A stretch of 64,000 nt of DNA from NCBI GenBank assembly GCA_965218775.1, contig CBDCLS010000004.1, positions 62,001 to 126,000 on the forward strand. Reading direction: 5' to 3'. The stretch is from CAUZIZ01 sp965218775. GTDB lineage: Bacteria > Acidobacteriota > UBA6911 > RPQK01 > JAJDTT01. Below are positions 36,154 through 45,152 of this stretch, one piece after another. Under the pieces are notes generated by a model, which had not been told where the DNA came from, made no database searches, and saw only the letters and a list, made by a program, of their open reading frames with translations. Made by a program: the position numbers and the translations under genes. Position 1 is the first letter of the stretch. Each line of letters begins with the position of its first letter.

Positions 36154-36679
36154 TGCGGAAACAGGGTGTCGCCTTTTCTAGCTGAAAGCGACATGCCCTT
36201 GCCGAGGCTCGGCTCTCCGTGGATCCGTCGTGGCCTGGAAGTACATCAACCTGCACGGCGAGTAACGATTGCGCCGACAAAGCTCCAGGATTCGGTCGGT
36301 CTGGATAGAACACAGGGGGCCGAAGCCCCCTGTGTAGTGAGAAAAGGAAGTCCATCAACCCTGATGGAGGTTTCCGTTTACTCTCATCGGTACTACGTGA
36401 GGGACCTTTAATGTTTACAGTTTAGCGTCTACTACTAAAGATCTAAACCTATCTTCCCCTAAAGTTTTCCCCCCTGCTGTCCGAAAAGATTCCGTGAGGA
36501 AGGACTTTTGAAATCAGAAAGTATCTCGTTCGCTTAACAACTTAATCTTTGCAGACCCACAGCGAAAGGGCCACCTGTGCGCGAAAGGCACGGGGCGCAA
36601 AGCTGAGACCTAAGTCGCCGCGGCGATAAGGTCGATCAGTTGCCGAAAGTGGATTCGCGAAACCCTAGAGGGTATCGTT
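36154..36679. other. Intergenic interval with a strong hairpin
   Basis: No gene is seen. It holds the hairpin at 36310-36335, a Leu/Asn-poor AT-rich stretch (36410-36540), and the upstream region of the S8 protease gene. The part at 36409-36470 resembles 40010-40072 at low identity. Confidence 0.35.
36310..36335. terminator. 11-bp perfect hairpin, terminator-like
   Basis: ACACAGGGGGC, loop CGAA, GCCCCCTGTGT. The stem is strong with a compact tetraloop. There is no T-run after it on the plus strand, so it may be a bidirectional or Rho-independent-like structure, or an RNA stability element. Confidence 0.45.
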
Positions 36680-38518
36680 ATGAAACCACTTTGCTTACGA
36701 CCCAGGATCAGTCCACTGTTTGTGGCTTTTCCCCTCATTTTTCTCTTAGTAACTTTTTCTTTCGCCGGTCCCATTCCAAAGCATGTGGCCGGCAAGCTCC
36801 CTCCGGTTCTGGCCCAGGAGCTGGAGCTTCTTTTAGCCAATCCGGTCTACGACTATCCCATTCCGGTTCTGGTTCAACTGGATCCGGACTTCTTTGATCA
36901 CGGCAAGAGAAAACGCCCTGATTCCATTCCCCTGGGACTCGTGCATGCCTATGCCACTCGCCTCCCCGCTCAGGCCATCTTCGGGGTTTTGCATTCCCCC
37001 TTCGTCCAGTATGTGACCGTGGATGCAGTCCTCCGGCCCCACTCCAATCCTCTCACCTCCACCATTGGCCTGGAGCAGGACTTCGTCGACGGACAAGCAC
37101 GCAACCAGTTGGGCTACCAAGGGGAGGGAATAGTCGTGGCGGTCTTTGACTCTGGAATCACAAAGCATTCGGATCTGACCGGGAGCAGCCGCAACGTTGC
37201 GTCGGTGGATTTCACCTCAGGCTCGCCCGTCGTCCGCAATACCGTCCAAACTACCGATGGGTATGGTCACGGAACTCATGTGACCGGAATCATCGGAGGG
37301 AATGGCCTCAACGCCAGCGAAAACGATATCTCGGGGGTTGCTCCCCTGGCTGAATTTGTCCAGGTCAAGGTTCTCGATGATGCGGGTCTGGGGCTGACAA
37401 GCAATCTGATAGCCGCCATTGATTGGGTCGTACAAAACAAAGACCTCTACAACATCCGCGTGGCCAATCTGTCACTGGGTCATCCAGCCGTGGAATCCTA
37501 CGTCACTGATCCCCTGTGCCAGGCGGTTCGGGCGATGGTGGAGGCTGGGATTGTCACGGTGGTTTCGGCGGGCAACCTTGGAAGGACCGCCGAGCATCCC
37601 GAAGTGTGGGGTGGAATCACCAGCCCCGGCACCGAGCCCACCGTGATCACTGTGGGTGCGGTCAACACCCAGGGTACCCTGACGCATTCCGACGATATTG
37701 CCACCAGCTACAGCTCCCGCGGGTACACTGTGCCCGATGGACTGTTCAAACCCGATTTGGTCGCTCCCGGCAACGGGATTCCTTCTCTTCAGGCGAGGAA
37801 CTGCTATATCGGGAGTGAATACCCTGAGCTGAAGATCGGGAGAAACTACCTGTCCCTGAGCGGCTCCAGCATGGCCACGGCCTTCGTGGCAGGCACCGCG
37901 GTCTTGATGCTGGAGGCCAATCCCGCCCTGCACCCCAATCTGGTCAAGGTAATCCTGCTGCTGACGGCCAGCAAGATGGACGACGTCCATCCCCTGGAGC
38001 AGGGCAATGGGTTCTTGAACGCCTACACGGCGGTCAAGTTGGCCGAAGTGGTGGATGTGGCAAGCAAGACGGTACTAGCCAACGTTGATCCTCACTGGGT
38101 CCTCGAAGGCGAGAATGGACCGGAAGAGATCTGGGCGGGAGGCGCCTTCGTCTTCGGCGATCAGGTTGTCTACAGCAACCTGGTCGCACCCGGTACGGGC
38201 CTTTGGGGCAACAGCATTCTGTGGTCCGATTCGATCCTCTGGTCCGATTCCATCTTGTGGTCGGACAGCATTCTCTGGTCGGACAGTATCCTCTGGTCCG
38301 ATTCCATTCTGTGGTCGGACTCGATCCTCTGGAGCGACTCGATTCTGTGGTCGGACTCGATCCTCTGGAGCGACTCGATTCTGTGGAGTGATTCCATTCT
38401 CTGGAGCGATTCGATCCTGTGGTCAGACTCCATTCTCTGGAGCGATTCCATTCTCTGGTCAGACTCCATCCTGTGGTCGGACAGCATCCTCTGGTCGGAT
38501 TTCGCGGCGGACAATTAG
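36680..38518 (+). CDS. S8 (subtilisin-like) serine protease with a 16-fold SILWSD tail
   Basis: 612 residues. N-terminal signal peptide (hydrophobic about residues 13-29), a prodomain, then the peptidase domain with triad Asp157 (VVAVFDSGI), His197 (YGHGTHVTG) and Ser397 (LSGSSMATAFVAG), and oxyanion Asn in VVSAGNLG. After a linker (VAPGTGLWGN), residues 512-607 are 16 tandem copies of SILWSD, then FAADN. Trp-rich short repeats of this type at the ends of S8 proteases probably act in surface attachment or export; that is an inference. It is intact and has no obvious operon partner. Confidence 0.9.
   Translation: MKPLCLRPRISPLFVAFPLIFLLVTFSFAGPIPKHVAGKLPPVLAQELELLLANPVYDYPIPVLVQLDPDFFDHGKRKRPDSIPLGLVHAYATRLPAQAIFGVLHSPFVQYVTVDAVLRPHSNPLTSTIGLEQDFVDGQARNQLGYQGEGIVVAVFDSGITKHSDLTGSSRNVASVDFTSGSPVVRNTVQTTDGYGHGTHVTGIIGGNGLNASENDISGVAPLAEFVQVKVLDDAGLGLTSNLIAAIDWVVQNKDLYNIRVANLSLGHPAVESYVTDPLCQAVRAMVEAGIVTVVSAGNLGRTAEHPEVWGGITSPGTEPTVITVGAVNTQGTLTHSDDIATSYSSRGYTVPDGLFKPDLVAPGNGIPSLQARNCYIGSEYPELKIGRNYLSLSGSSMATAFVAGTAVLMLEANPALHPNLVKVILLLTASKMDDVHPLEQGNGFLNAYTAVKLAEVVDVASKTVLANVDPHWVLEGENGPEEIWAGGAFVFGDQVVYSNLVAPGTGLWGNSILWSDSILWSDSILWSDSILWSDSILWSDSILWSDSILWSDSILWSDSILWSDSILWSDSILWSDSILWSDSILWSDSILWSDSILWSDSILWSDFAADN
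38213..38500 (+). repeat. 16 x 18-bp coding tandem repeat (SILWSD)
   Basis: Each unit encodes Ser-Ile-Leu-Trp-Ser-Asp. The DNA varies mainly at Ser (agc, tcg, tcc) and Asp (gac, gat) codons, so the protein repeat is conserved while the DNA has drifted. This indicates selection on the peptide and not recent slippage. Confidence 0.92.
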
Positions 38519-38635
38519 TCAGGATCAGGGAGCGAACGATGCAAGGCACGTATCGATTCACGAAACCAGACGATCACAGCCGAGGTGAAGAGCCCAATGG
38601 GCACAGATCCTCCGCGAGCTTTCGGTAGGTCACAG

Positions 38636-39397
38636 ATGAAACAAGACAAAACATTCTTTTTCAAAGATCCAATACCGGTGTCAGCCAGACTCTACGTCCT
38701 GGCCGTCATCGCCCTGGGACTTGTGGTCGCCCTGTATTGCCTTTCTCGGATTGCTGCTGAAGCGTCCTGGCAGTGGCTGTACCTGGCGGGCTTGACCGTT
38801 GTCACCAGCTGTTTTGCCACCAGGATTCCGTTGAACCTCGGCAGAAAGGGTTCGCTGTCGATCAGCATCAGCGACTTTTGTATCTTTGCTGCCTTGTTGC
38901 TGTTCGGCCCTTACGTCGCCGTGGTCATTGCCATGATTGAAGCGATCATCAGCAGCCTTCGAGTCAAGATCAAGAGACTTTACAAGTACCTTTTCAATCT
39001 AGCCCAACTGGCACTAGCTGCCTTTGTCTTGGGTAAAGTTTTCTATCAGCTCTTGGGCGGGACAATTCCCCTAGATTCGACTCAAGGGTTCGCTGGTCCC
39101 GCACTCCTCGTGAAGATTCTGTCCTGTAGTTTCCTCTACTTCATCCTCAATTCAGCCCTGGTGGCCGTGGCGGTGGCGCTCGTGTCGATGTAGTCCCTGA
39201 CGCTCTTGTGGAAAAGGAACTTTCTCTGGGCCTCGCCCACCAACCTCTTCAACGCCTCAGTGGCAGCCGCGGTGGCTTTCCTCACCACCCAACCCATTGC
39301 TTTTGCCATCGTGTTAGGAGTCCTCCCGCTGATCTTATGCACCTATTATGTTCAGTGCATCAACCTGTACCGCCAGCGGGTGCCAGTAGTCGACTGA
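38636..39397 (+). pseudogene. Membrane sensor N-terminal domain (MASE-like), with an in-frame TAG and no output domain
   Basis: The frame encodes several hydrophobic helices: LYVLAVIALGLVVALYCLS, WLYLAGLTVVTSCFA with RIPLNLGRKGSLSISISDFC, and FAALLLFGPYVAVVIAM. The pattern resembles the MASE-type membrane domain that precedes HD-GYP or GGDEF outputs. A TAG at 39191-39193 follows LVSM, and the same frame continues with membrane-like sequence (FNASVAAAVAFLTTQPIAF) to 39397, where it stops without any signalling domain. The gene is therefore broken. It follows the S8 protease gene by about 115 bases. Confidence 0.6.
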
Positions 39398-39665
39398 TCC
39401 TCAGGGAGGAACCTGGGTCAACACACGGCCTTTCTCCCGGAGGCCGCCGTTTCAGTCTGGATGCAAGATTCAGAATGTTGTCACAGCTATATGCCCGTGG
39501 TTTTCCCGAGTGTAGCGAGCGTGAAAAAGGTATTACGATGTGAGCCAGAAGACGATCCACAACGTCGTCAACCAGAAGACGTGGAGGCATGTTCACTGAG
39601 TCCGACTCGAACAAAAGATGTCGCCTGGTGATCGCTCCACTATGCGATGAGGGACTGTCGCTATT

Positions 39666-40022
39666 TTAGATCACCTTCGCCCCAACCTGATCCACTAGCA
39701 GACCCATCTCCACATTGTCTATGTGAAGCACCACGACGCGGGTTTCCTCTGAGCATTCAGTGGCTTCCATACCAAGCTTCAATCGAACATCCACAATCGG
39801 GATCTCTCGGCCGCAATGATGGATCACACCAAGGGCAAAACTTGGGGTGCCGCGGAGTTTAGTGATTGGCTTCGGCCTGATAATCTCCGTGACTTTGAAG
39901 GGAGCATTAGGCTGTAATCTGGAGGATTTTAGTTCGTCCATTTCTTCCCATCTCGCCTTTCCTTTCTCCCTTCTCACAAGATCAGTATCGTCATGTGCAA
40001 ACGGATCTTTAATGTTTTCCAT
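39666..40022 (-). pseudogene. CheW-like domain remnant
   Basis: The frame includes FKVTEIIRPKPITKLRGTPS, FALGVIHHCGREIPIVDVR and VVLHIDNVEMGLLVDQVGAK, which follow the CheW fold (VREIIRPPPIT ... GVINLRGRVIPVVDLR ... GLLVDEV). It stops after about two thirds of the domain and lacks the first strands, so it is a degenerate fragment. CheW normally couples receptors to CheA in chemotaxis. Confidence 0.6.
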
Positions 40023-40401
40023 TTAGCATCTAATACTAGATGTATAGGTTAAGAAGATCTTCCCAATAGGGACAGATCAGAGGCTTGATGAGCCCCGATC
40101 GCAAGGTCGGGACTCATTGCCTTTGCCCTTCGAGATCAGCCTCGATTCGGGGCGGTTTCATCATTTGAAAGAGAGAACCTAATGCTCCCGCCTTCTTGAG
40201 GAGATCCACACTGTAACGCGTCACAATTTTCCCTCCCATAGGACGGCTTTTCTCTCAGATTCAATCCGGGCCGACAAGAAGGCATTGTGAGGAATCCGAA
40301 GAAGGGACCTTGACAGAGGTCCTTCTGTGTTGGACGGATCCAAGGGGGGAGGAGTGCGTTTAGAGTATCCTACCGCTGAGAGGGAAAGGGGCAAGGGAGC
40401 A

Positions 40402-40444
40402 GAGAGCTCCCGGCGTTGAAGTTAAGCACCGCCGGGAAGCTCTC
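40402..40444 (+). promoter_or_regulatory. Long hairpin in the transposon leader
   Basis: GAGAGCTCCCGGCG pairs with CGCCGGGAAGCTCTC (one bulged A) around a 14-base loop. It sits 46 bases before the first gene and could be a transcription or translation control structure, or a transposase-binding feature. A second, weaker hairpin is at 40300-40326. Confidence 0.5.
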
Positions 40445-40489
40445 GGCAAGACCCTCTAGATGTCTGTCTGTACAACCGAGGAGGTCTCG

Positions 40490-41128
40490 ATGCAAATCCT
40501 ACACCCGTTTGCGGGTTCGGTCCAAGCGTACGCACAAGAACTGGCGGAGCCGGATCGCTATCGCCCGGGTGGCTGTCCCCTGTGCGGGGCGAAAGAAGCG
40601 CTGATCGGGCACGGATTTTACGGCCGCACCCTGGTGGCGGAGGACTTCGACGGCTGGATTCGGGTGCGCCGTTACCTGTGCCGGCTCTGTCGGCGAACCG
40701 TCTCGCTACTGCCGGAGTTTGTCTTACCCTATGTGCGTTTTGCGATCAGCGTCATCGGCCGGTATCTGGAGGCGCGGTTGCTGGAGTCTCGGACCCTAGG
40801 GCAAGCGGCTCAGCAAGCGGGCCAGGAGCAGATGCCCTACCAGCGAGGCCAGGGCTGGGTGACGCGCTTTCGCCGTCAAGCCCGATGGCTCTCGGCCAGC
40901 CTGGTGGCCCTGACGCGAGCCGTCGCCGCGCCGGGGGTCGTTTCCCGGGCACTGCGGATGCTCCAGATCGCGGGCTGGATCCGCTCCCACCGCTTTCTGT
41001 TTTCTCAGCTGCGGGTGCACCTGCTGGGCTGGCCTCGTTCTCTGGCTCCGGACGGGCGATCTCGCCGACTGGCTTCGGGCAACTCGCTGGCGGGGACCCA
41101 CCCACACAACACTTGCGTGGAGGGATAG
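40490..41128 (+). CDS. Zinc-ribbon/HTH protein (DUF6431-like) of the transposon
   Basis: 212 residues from the ATG behind AGGAGG. A zinc ribbon at the N-terminus, CPLCG then CRLCRR (about residues 24-65), precedes a helical region with LPEFVLPYVRFAISVIGRYL. The zinc-ribbon protein family with LPEF/LP..RY patterns is often annotated DUF6431 and found beside rve-type transposases. The C-terminal part is Arg-rich and unstructured. The likely role is DNA binding for target or end recognition. It is the leader of the four-gene unit. Confidence 0.65.
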   Translation: MQILHPFAGSVQAYAQELAEPDRYRPGGCPLCGAKEALIGHGFYGRTLVAEDFDGWIRVRRYLCRLCRRTVSLLPEFVLPYVRFAISVIGRYLEARLLESRTLGQAAQQAGQEQMPYQRGQGWVTRFRRQARWLSASLVALTRAVAAPGVVSRALRMLQIAGWIRSHRFLFSQLRVHLLGWPRSLAPDGRSRRLASGNSLAGTHPHNTCVEG

Positions 41129-41171
41129 GGCCGGGCCGGCGTAGCCTTCTTCCCCAGGAGGAAAAAAGGCT

Positions 41172-42479
41172 ATGGATCCCAAAAGCGAAAAGATTGCTCT
41201 GTTTCGATACGCTCTGATTGCCCCCCTGGTGCTGGAGGTGCTGCCCCACGGCGAGTTGACACGACGGGCCCGGGAGATCGCCGCCCGCTCCTACGAGATC
41301 CCCTTCTCCCCTCGCACCCAGGTCTCGGTCGACACGCTGCTGGATTGGGCCCAGCGCTATCGCTTGGAAGGGGTGACGGGCCTGGCCCCCAAACCCCGCT
41401 CCGATCGCGGCACCTCACGGGTCCTGACACCGGAACTAGCGGGGATGATCGAGCGCCTCAAACGTGAGAATCCCTACCGGACCGGAGCCACCCTACTGCG
41501 GGAGCTGGCTCTGTGCTCCAACGAGAGAAAACCGCCCCTTTCCGCTTCCACCCTCTATCGGTTCCTCAAAGCGCGCGGTTTGACGGCCCGCGAGCTGCTC
41601 AAGCCCGCGCCCGGGCGCAAGAAGTTCGAGGCCGCCTCGGCCAATGAGATCTGGCAATCCGACCTGCTCCATGGGCCCTACGTCCTGCGAGCAGGAGGGG
41701 GCAAGCGCCAGGCCTTTCTCTACGCCGTTCTGGATGATGCCAGCCGCCTCATCCCCCACGCTCAGTTCTACTTCACGGAGGGCCTGGACGCGCTCCTGGA
41801 CTGTCTGCGTCAAGCCGTGAGCGCTCGGGGCCTGCCCTTGCGTCTGTATGTGGACAACGCCAAGGTCTACCGCTCCGGACAACTGGCCTCGATTGCCGCC
41901 TCCTTGGGGATCCTCGTCGTTCATACCCCACCCTATCAGCCCCAAGGACGAGGCAAGATCGAGCGTTGGTTCAAGACCGTGCGCACTCAGTTTCTGGCCA
42001 ATCTCGATCGCCAGCGCCCCCTCACTCTGGAGCAACTCAACGCCCGCCTCTGGCGCTGGGTCGATCGGCACTACCACCGCTGCCAGCATAGTGCGCTGGG
42101 CAGGACACCGCTACTGCGCTGGCAGCGCGATATCGAGAAGATCCGACAGATCCCGCCCGCCACCGATGTCCGCCGCCTGTTTTTCCATCGGCTCCAGCGG
42201 GTGGTGCGCCGCGATTCGACCTTTCGCTTGCAGAGCCAGTTCTACGAGGCGCCGGCCCAGCTGGCCGGCCAACGTCTGGAGATCCGCTTCGATCCGCTCG
42301 ATCTCTCCCAGGTCGAGCTGTATCGGGACGGGAAACTCCAGGGGCAGGCCCGTCCCGTCGATCCCGTCGTCAATGCCTCCCTCCCCCGCGCCCAAGCCGA
42401 GGCGTCGGAGCCCTCCGATCCGACCGGGATCAACTACCTCGAGTTGCTTCAAGACGACTCGAAGCCCGAGGAGGACTAA
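41172..42479 (+). CDS. DDE transposase with rve catalytic core and Mu-type C-terminus
   Basis: 435 residues. An N-terminal helix-turn-helix/winged segment (VSVDTLLDWAQRYRLEGVTG, LTPELAGMIERLKRENPYRT) precedes the rve domain. The triad is visible as Asp in IWQSDLLHGPYV, Asp in RLYVDNAKVYRS and Glu in QGRGKIERWFKT. A beta-barrel-like C-terminus (FRLQSQFYEAPAQLAGQRLE) is the Mu-transposase C-terminal domain type. It is the strand-transfer enzyme of this transposon, analogous to TnsB/TniA. Three bases separate its stop from the next gene. Confidence 0.9.
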   Translation: MDPKSEKIALFRYALIAPLVLEVLPHGELTRRAREIAARSYEIPFSPRTQVSVDTLLDWAQRYRLEGVTGLAPKPRSDRGTSRVLTPELAGMIERLKRENPYRTGATLLRELALCSNERKPPLSASTLYRFLKARGLTARELLKPAPGRKKFEAASANEIWQSDLLHGPYVLRAGGGKRQAFLYAVLDDASRLIPHAQFYFTEGLDALLDCLRQAVSARGLPLRLYVDNAKVYRSGQLASIAASLGILVVHTPPYQPQGRGKIERWFKTVRTQFLANLDRQRPLTLEQLNARLWRWVDRHYHRCQHSALGRTPLLRWQRDIEKIRQIPPATDVRRLFFHRLQRVVRRDSTFRLQSQFYEAPAQLAGQRLEIRFDPLDLSQVELYRDGKLQGQARPVDPVVNASLPRAQAEASEPSDPTGINYLELLQDDSKPEED

Positions 42480-42482
42480 GCC

Positions 42483-43283
42483 ATGTTCGAGACTTTCTTT
42501 GGATTCAAGACGACTCCCTTCAGCGCCGATGCCGATCCCCGGCAGCTGTTTGAATCGGCCGCCTGGACTCAGATGTCCGCCCGCTTACAGTTTCTCGTCG
42601 ATTACCGCGGCGTGGGTTTGTTTACCGGCGAGGTCGGGGCCGGCAAATCCACCGCCACCCGTACCCTGCTGGGCAACCTCAACCCCAATCGGTACAAGAT
42701 CCTTTATCTGCACTGGTCTTCCGGCTCCCTCCTGGACCTGTTGACCCTGCTCGCTCGCCAACTGGATTTGCAGCCGGCTCACCGCCGCGCCGACCTGGTG
42801 CATCAGATCTCCGAGGCCATCGTTCGCCTCAACCAGGCCAAAAAACAACATCCCTTCCTGGTCCTGGACGAGGCCCACCTCTTAAACCACCAGACCCTGG
42901 AGCAACTCCCCTTGTTACTGAACTTCGAGATGGATTCCTGCCCCTATCTTTCCCTGGCCCTGGTGGGACAGGCGCTCCTGCGGCGGACCCTCTCCTTGCA
43001 AGTCCACGAACCCCTACGCCAGCGCATTGCCGTGCACTACCATCTGGAGGGCTTCTCCCGCTCGGAACTGGAGGCTTACCTGGCTCAGCAGCTTCAGCTC
43101 GCGGGGGTCCCCGAACCGCTCTTTGACGACAGCGCCCGCCAGGCCCTGTATCAAGCCACCAAGGGCTTACCCCGAAAGGTCAACAAACTTTGCCTGGCGG
43201 TCTTACGCCTGGCCGCTTCACGTAAAAGCAATCAAGTCGGTGAAGCCCTGGTTCTGGAGGCCGCCCCGGAGGTCTTACTGTGA
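42483..43283 (+). CDS. ExeA/TnsC-type AAA+ ATPase
   Basis: 266 residues. The opening FGFKTTPFSADADPRQLFES is the ExeA-family signature. Walker A is GEVGAGKST (about residue 52), Walker B is FLVLDEAHLL, and an arginine-finger region is near LRQRIAVHYHL. A C-terminal winged-helix-like part (KGLPRKVNKLCLAVLRLAA) follows. Next to an rve transposase this family plays the TnsC/TniB/MuB role of target selection and transposase activation. Its stop overlaps the next start by four bases. Confidence 0.9.
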   Translation: MFETFFGFKTTPFSADADPRQLFESAAWTQMSARLQFLVDYRGVGLFTGEVGAGKSTATRTLLGNLNPNRYKILYLHWSSGSLLDLLTLLARQLDLQPAHRRADLVHQISEAIVRLNQAKKQHPFLVLDEAHLLNHQTLEQLPLLLNFEMDSCPYLSLALVGQALLRRTLSLQVHEPLRQRIAVHYHLEGFSRSELEAYLAQQLQLAGVPEPLFDDSARQALYQATKGLPRKVNKLCLAVLRLAASRKSNQVGEALVLEAAPEVLL

Positions 43284-44293
43284 GCGCCCCGTCCCAAACG
43301 GTCCTGTCCCTCTCCCAGCTGATGCGCTGGAATCCCACCCCCGATCCGGCCCTGATCGGGCCCTCCCTGCTGCCGGCTCAGGGGATTCTCTTCGTGGGCG
43401 GTGAGCCCAAGGTGGGCAAGTCCCTGCTGGTCGCCAACTTGGCCTTGGCCCTGGCGGCCGGCTCTTCCCGAACCGGCTTTGACATTCCCGCTCCTGCTCG
43501 GGTCCTGCTCTGTCAGTTCGAGCTTCCCCTGGAGGCCTTTGCGGCTCGATTGGCTCAGATGCGCCAGACGCTCGGCTCGGCCGCCGATGACAATCTCTGG
43601 GTGGATACCTGCGCCACCGGGCATCTCCTGAGCACTCACGACGGTCTGAATCATTTTCTGGCCGCCGCCCGCACGGCACAGGCCCAAGTCCTCGTGCTCG
43701 ATCCTCTCTACTCCGCTCATGATCAGGACGAAAACGACACCCGCGCCATGGCCGCTTTGTGCCAGAGTTTGCTGCGCTTGCGCCAGGCCTCCCAAGCCGC
43801 CCTGATCGTCGTCCATCACGTGCGCAAATCCGTCGCTCGGCACGAGGTCGGAAGCGCCCTTCGCGGCTCCAGTGCCCTGCACGCCGTCGGCGACAGCTAT
43901 CTGTTACTGCGGCGCCCTTCGGCCCTGCCCAACTCCCTGGAACTGTGCTTTCAGTTCCGATACGCCCCCGCCCTCTCTCCCCGTCGGCTCCGTCTCGATC
44001 CCGCCACCTTATGGTTTCACCCCAGCGGCCAAGCCCCCACCCCGGCTCCTTCCCGCCGGAAGGTCCAAAGCACCGATGTCCAGGACGCGCTTCATCACCT
44101 GGGGGCTAGCGCCGGCTACAATCAGCTCCGGGATCAGATCATGCGCACCTGTGATTGCTCCAAGCGCACCGCTCAGCTCGCCATGACCCAGGCCTCCGAG
44201 CAGGGACGCATCCTTCGGGACCAGGGCCGCTACCGTCTTCCCCCCGACTTTGCCGCCGGGTCGCGCCGCCGGCAAACCCCGCCTGCGGGTTGA
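43280..44293 (+). CDS. RepA/KaiC-like AAA_25 ATPase with C-terminal HTH
   Basis: 337 residues. RecA-type domain: Walker A GGEPKVGKS (about residue 40), Walker B VLVLDPLY, and IVVHHVRKS as in RepA-like helicase/ATPases (AAA_25). The C-terminal 70 residues include a helix-turn-helix (GASAGYNQLRDQIMRTCDCS, KRTAQLAMTQA). A second ATPase beside TnsB/TnsC-type genes is unusual. It could bind replicating DNA or act in target choice; this is an inference. It overlaps the ExeA gene start/stop by four bases. Confidence 0.85.
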   Translation: MSAPSQTVLSLSQLMRWNPTPDPALIGPSLLPAQGILFVGGEPKVGKSLLVANLALALAAGSSRTGFDIPAPARVLLCQFELPLEAFAARLAQMRQTLGSAADDNLWVDTCATGHLLSTHDGLNHFLAAARTAQAQVLVLDPLYSAHDQDENDTRAMAALCQSLLRLRQASQAALIVVHHVRKSVARHEVGSALRGSSALHAVGDSYLLLRRPSALPNSLELCFQFRYAPALSPRRLRLDPATLWFHPSGQAPTPAPSRRKVQSTDVQDALHHLGASAGYNQLRDQIMRTCDCSKRTAQLAMTQASEQGRILRDQGRYRLPPDFAAGSRRRQTPPAG

Positions 44294-44351
44294 AGCAGGC
44301 CCGAGGGCTGACGCGACGGAAGCTGAATCTCAGCCTTCATCGTTCGGCCTC

Positions 44352-44388
44352 GCCCCGCCAGAGCGGACTCTTTGGCGGGGCCTTTTTC
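44352..44388 (+). terminator. Rho-independent terminator of the transposon operon
   Basis: The stem GCCCCGCCA pairs with TGGCGGGGC, followed by CTTTTTCTT. Loop of 12 bases. It lies about 60 bases after the last transposon gene, inside the element. Confidence 0.85.
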
Positions 44389-44703
44389 TTGCTCCCCCCA
44401 ATCCCCCTCAGCTTTCGGAGCCGAAGCCCTCGGCCTATCTATGCGACGTGGCCCCGACGACGCCGTCGGGGCGTTCCGCTCTTTCCTCAGCCTTCGCTCA
44501 AGCCTCCCCACAGCGGGATAGGATACCCTTCGCCCCTACCCACGGAAGTATCCTATCCTGGCTTTCCCACACTTCTTCCAGACCCCTTCGGAAGGCAGGC
44601 TCTAAATCGAAAAACTTGGCGGAATTTATCCTGCGAACTCAAAGGGCACGAACGTGACGCGTTACACCACACCGACAGTGTGACCGTGTTCTTTGGCCAA
44701 CCC

Positions 44704-45003
44704 TCACCGTTGCGCGCCAGCCTGCTTTAGCAAGTCAGCGATCTGGAGGTGCCTGTTTTCAGTAGCCAGTATCAAGGCGGTCTGCCCCTGGGCCGATGCG
44801 TTAACATCCGCACCAGACTCCACCAGCACGTGTGCGGTGACGGTATGGCCTGCGGCCGCAGCGAGCATCAGAGCCGTCCAACCAAGAACATCTGAAAAGG
44901 TCACGTCAGCCCCTTCCTCTAGCAAGGCGCGCACCTCTTCGGTGTCCCCCTCACTAGCGGCATCAAGCAGCGCTATGCCGAGCGATTCTGACTGTTCGTC
45001 CAT
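44704..45003 (-). CDS. Ankyrin-repeat protein, 99 residues
   Basis: Three ankyrin repeats: ALLDAASEGDTEEVRALLEEGAD, then GWTALMLAAAAGHTVTAHVL with VESGADVN, and GQTALILATENRHLQIADLL. No signal peptide. Such small ankyrin proteins mediate protein-protein contacts. It lies just outside the right end of the transposon, close to the edge of its target duplication. It appears intact. Confidence 0.8.
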   Translation of the reverse strand: MDEQSESLGIALLDAASEGDTEEVRALLEEGADVTFSDVLGWTALMLAAAAGHTVTAHVLVESGADVNASAQGQTALILATENRHLQIADLLKQAGAQR

Positions 45004-45152
45004 ACGCCTTTATCCTCTCTAGTAGGTTTGATTGCAAGCCCGTAGCGACGGATCAGCTCTTTGCGAGATGAACTCGCGTTGCCCAACGAAGAATTGGCCA
45101 AGGTGTTCACAGAACGGATCCACTCATCGGTTGAGCGCATCGTGTCGACGAT

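Larger units (their letters stand above)
40212..44666 (+). mobile_element. Tn7/Tn5053-style transposon, complete, with CCACAC duplication
   Basis: A 4455-bp element with 5'-TG...CA-3' ends: TGTAACGCGTCAC on the left and the exact reverse complement on the right. It is flanked on both sides by CCACAC (40206-40211 and 44667-44672). It contains four same-strand genes: a zinc-ribbon protein, a DDE transposase, an ExeA/TnsC-type ATPase and a RepA/KaiC-type ATPase, followed by a strong terminator. No resolvase, TniQ/TnsD or Cas gene is present. Two hairpins lie in the left 280 bp. Confidence 0.85.

Noticed and set aside
38213..38500. CRISPR-like array of regularly spaced 18-bp units
   Set aside because: The units are adjacent, have no spacers and encode SILWSD in frame inside the S8 protease gene.
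38170..38514. Long minus-strand frames rich in MESDQR-type repeats
   Set aside because: They are mirror images of the coding SILWSD repeat, with no start signal or homology.
40212..44666. CRISPR-associated (CAST) transposon
   Set aside because: No Cas gene, TniQ/TnsD or CRISPR array is in the element.
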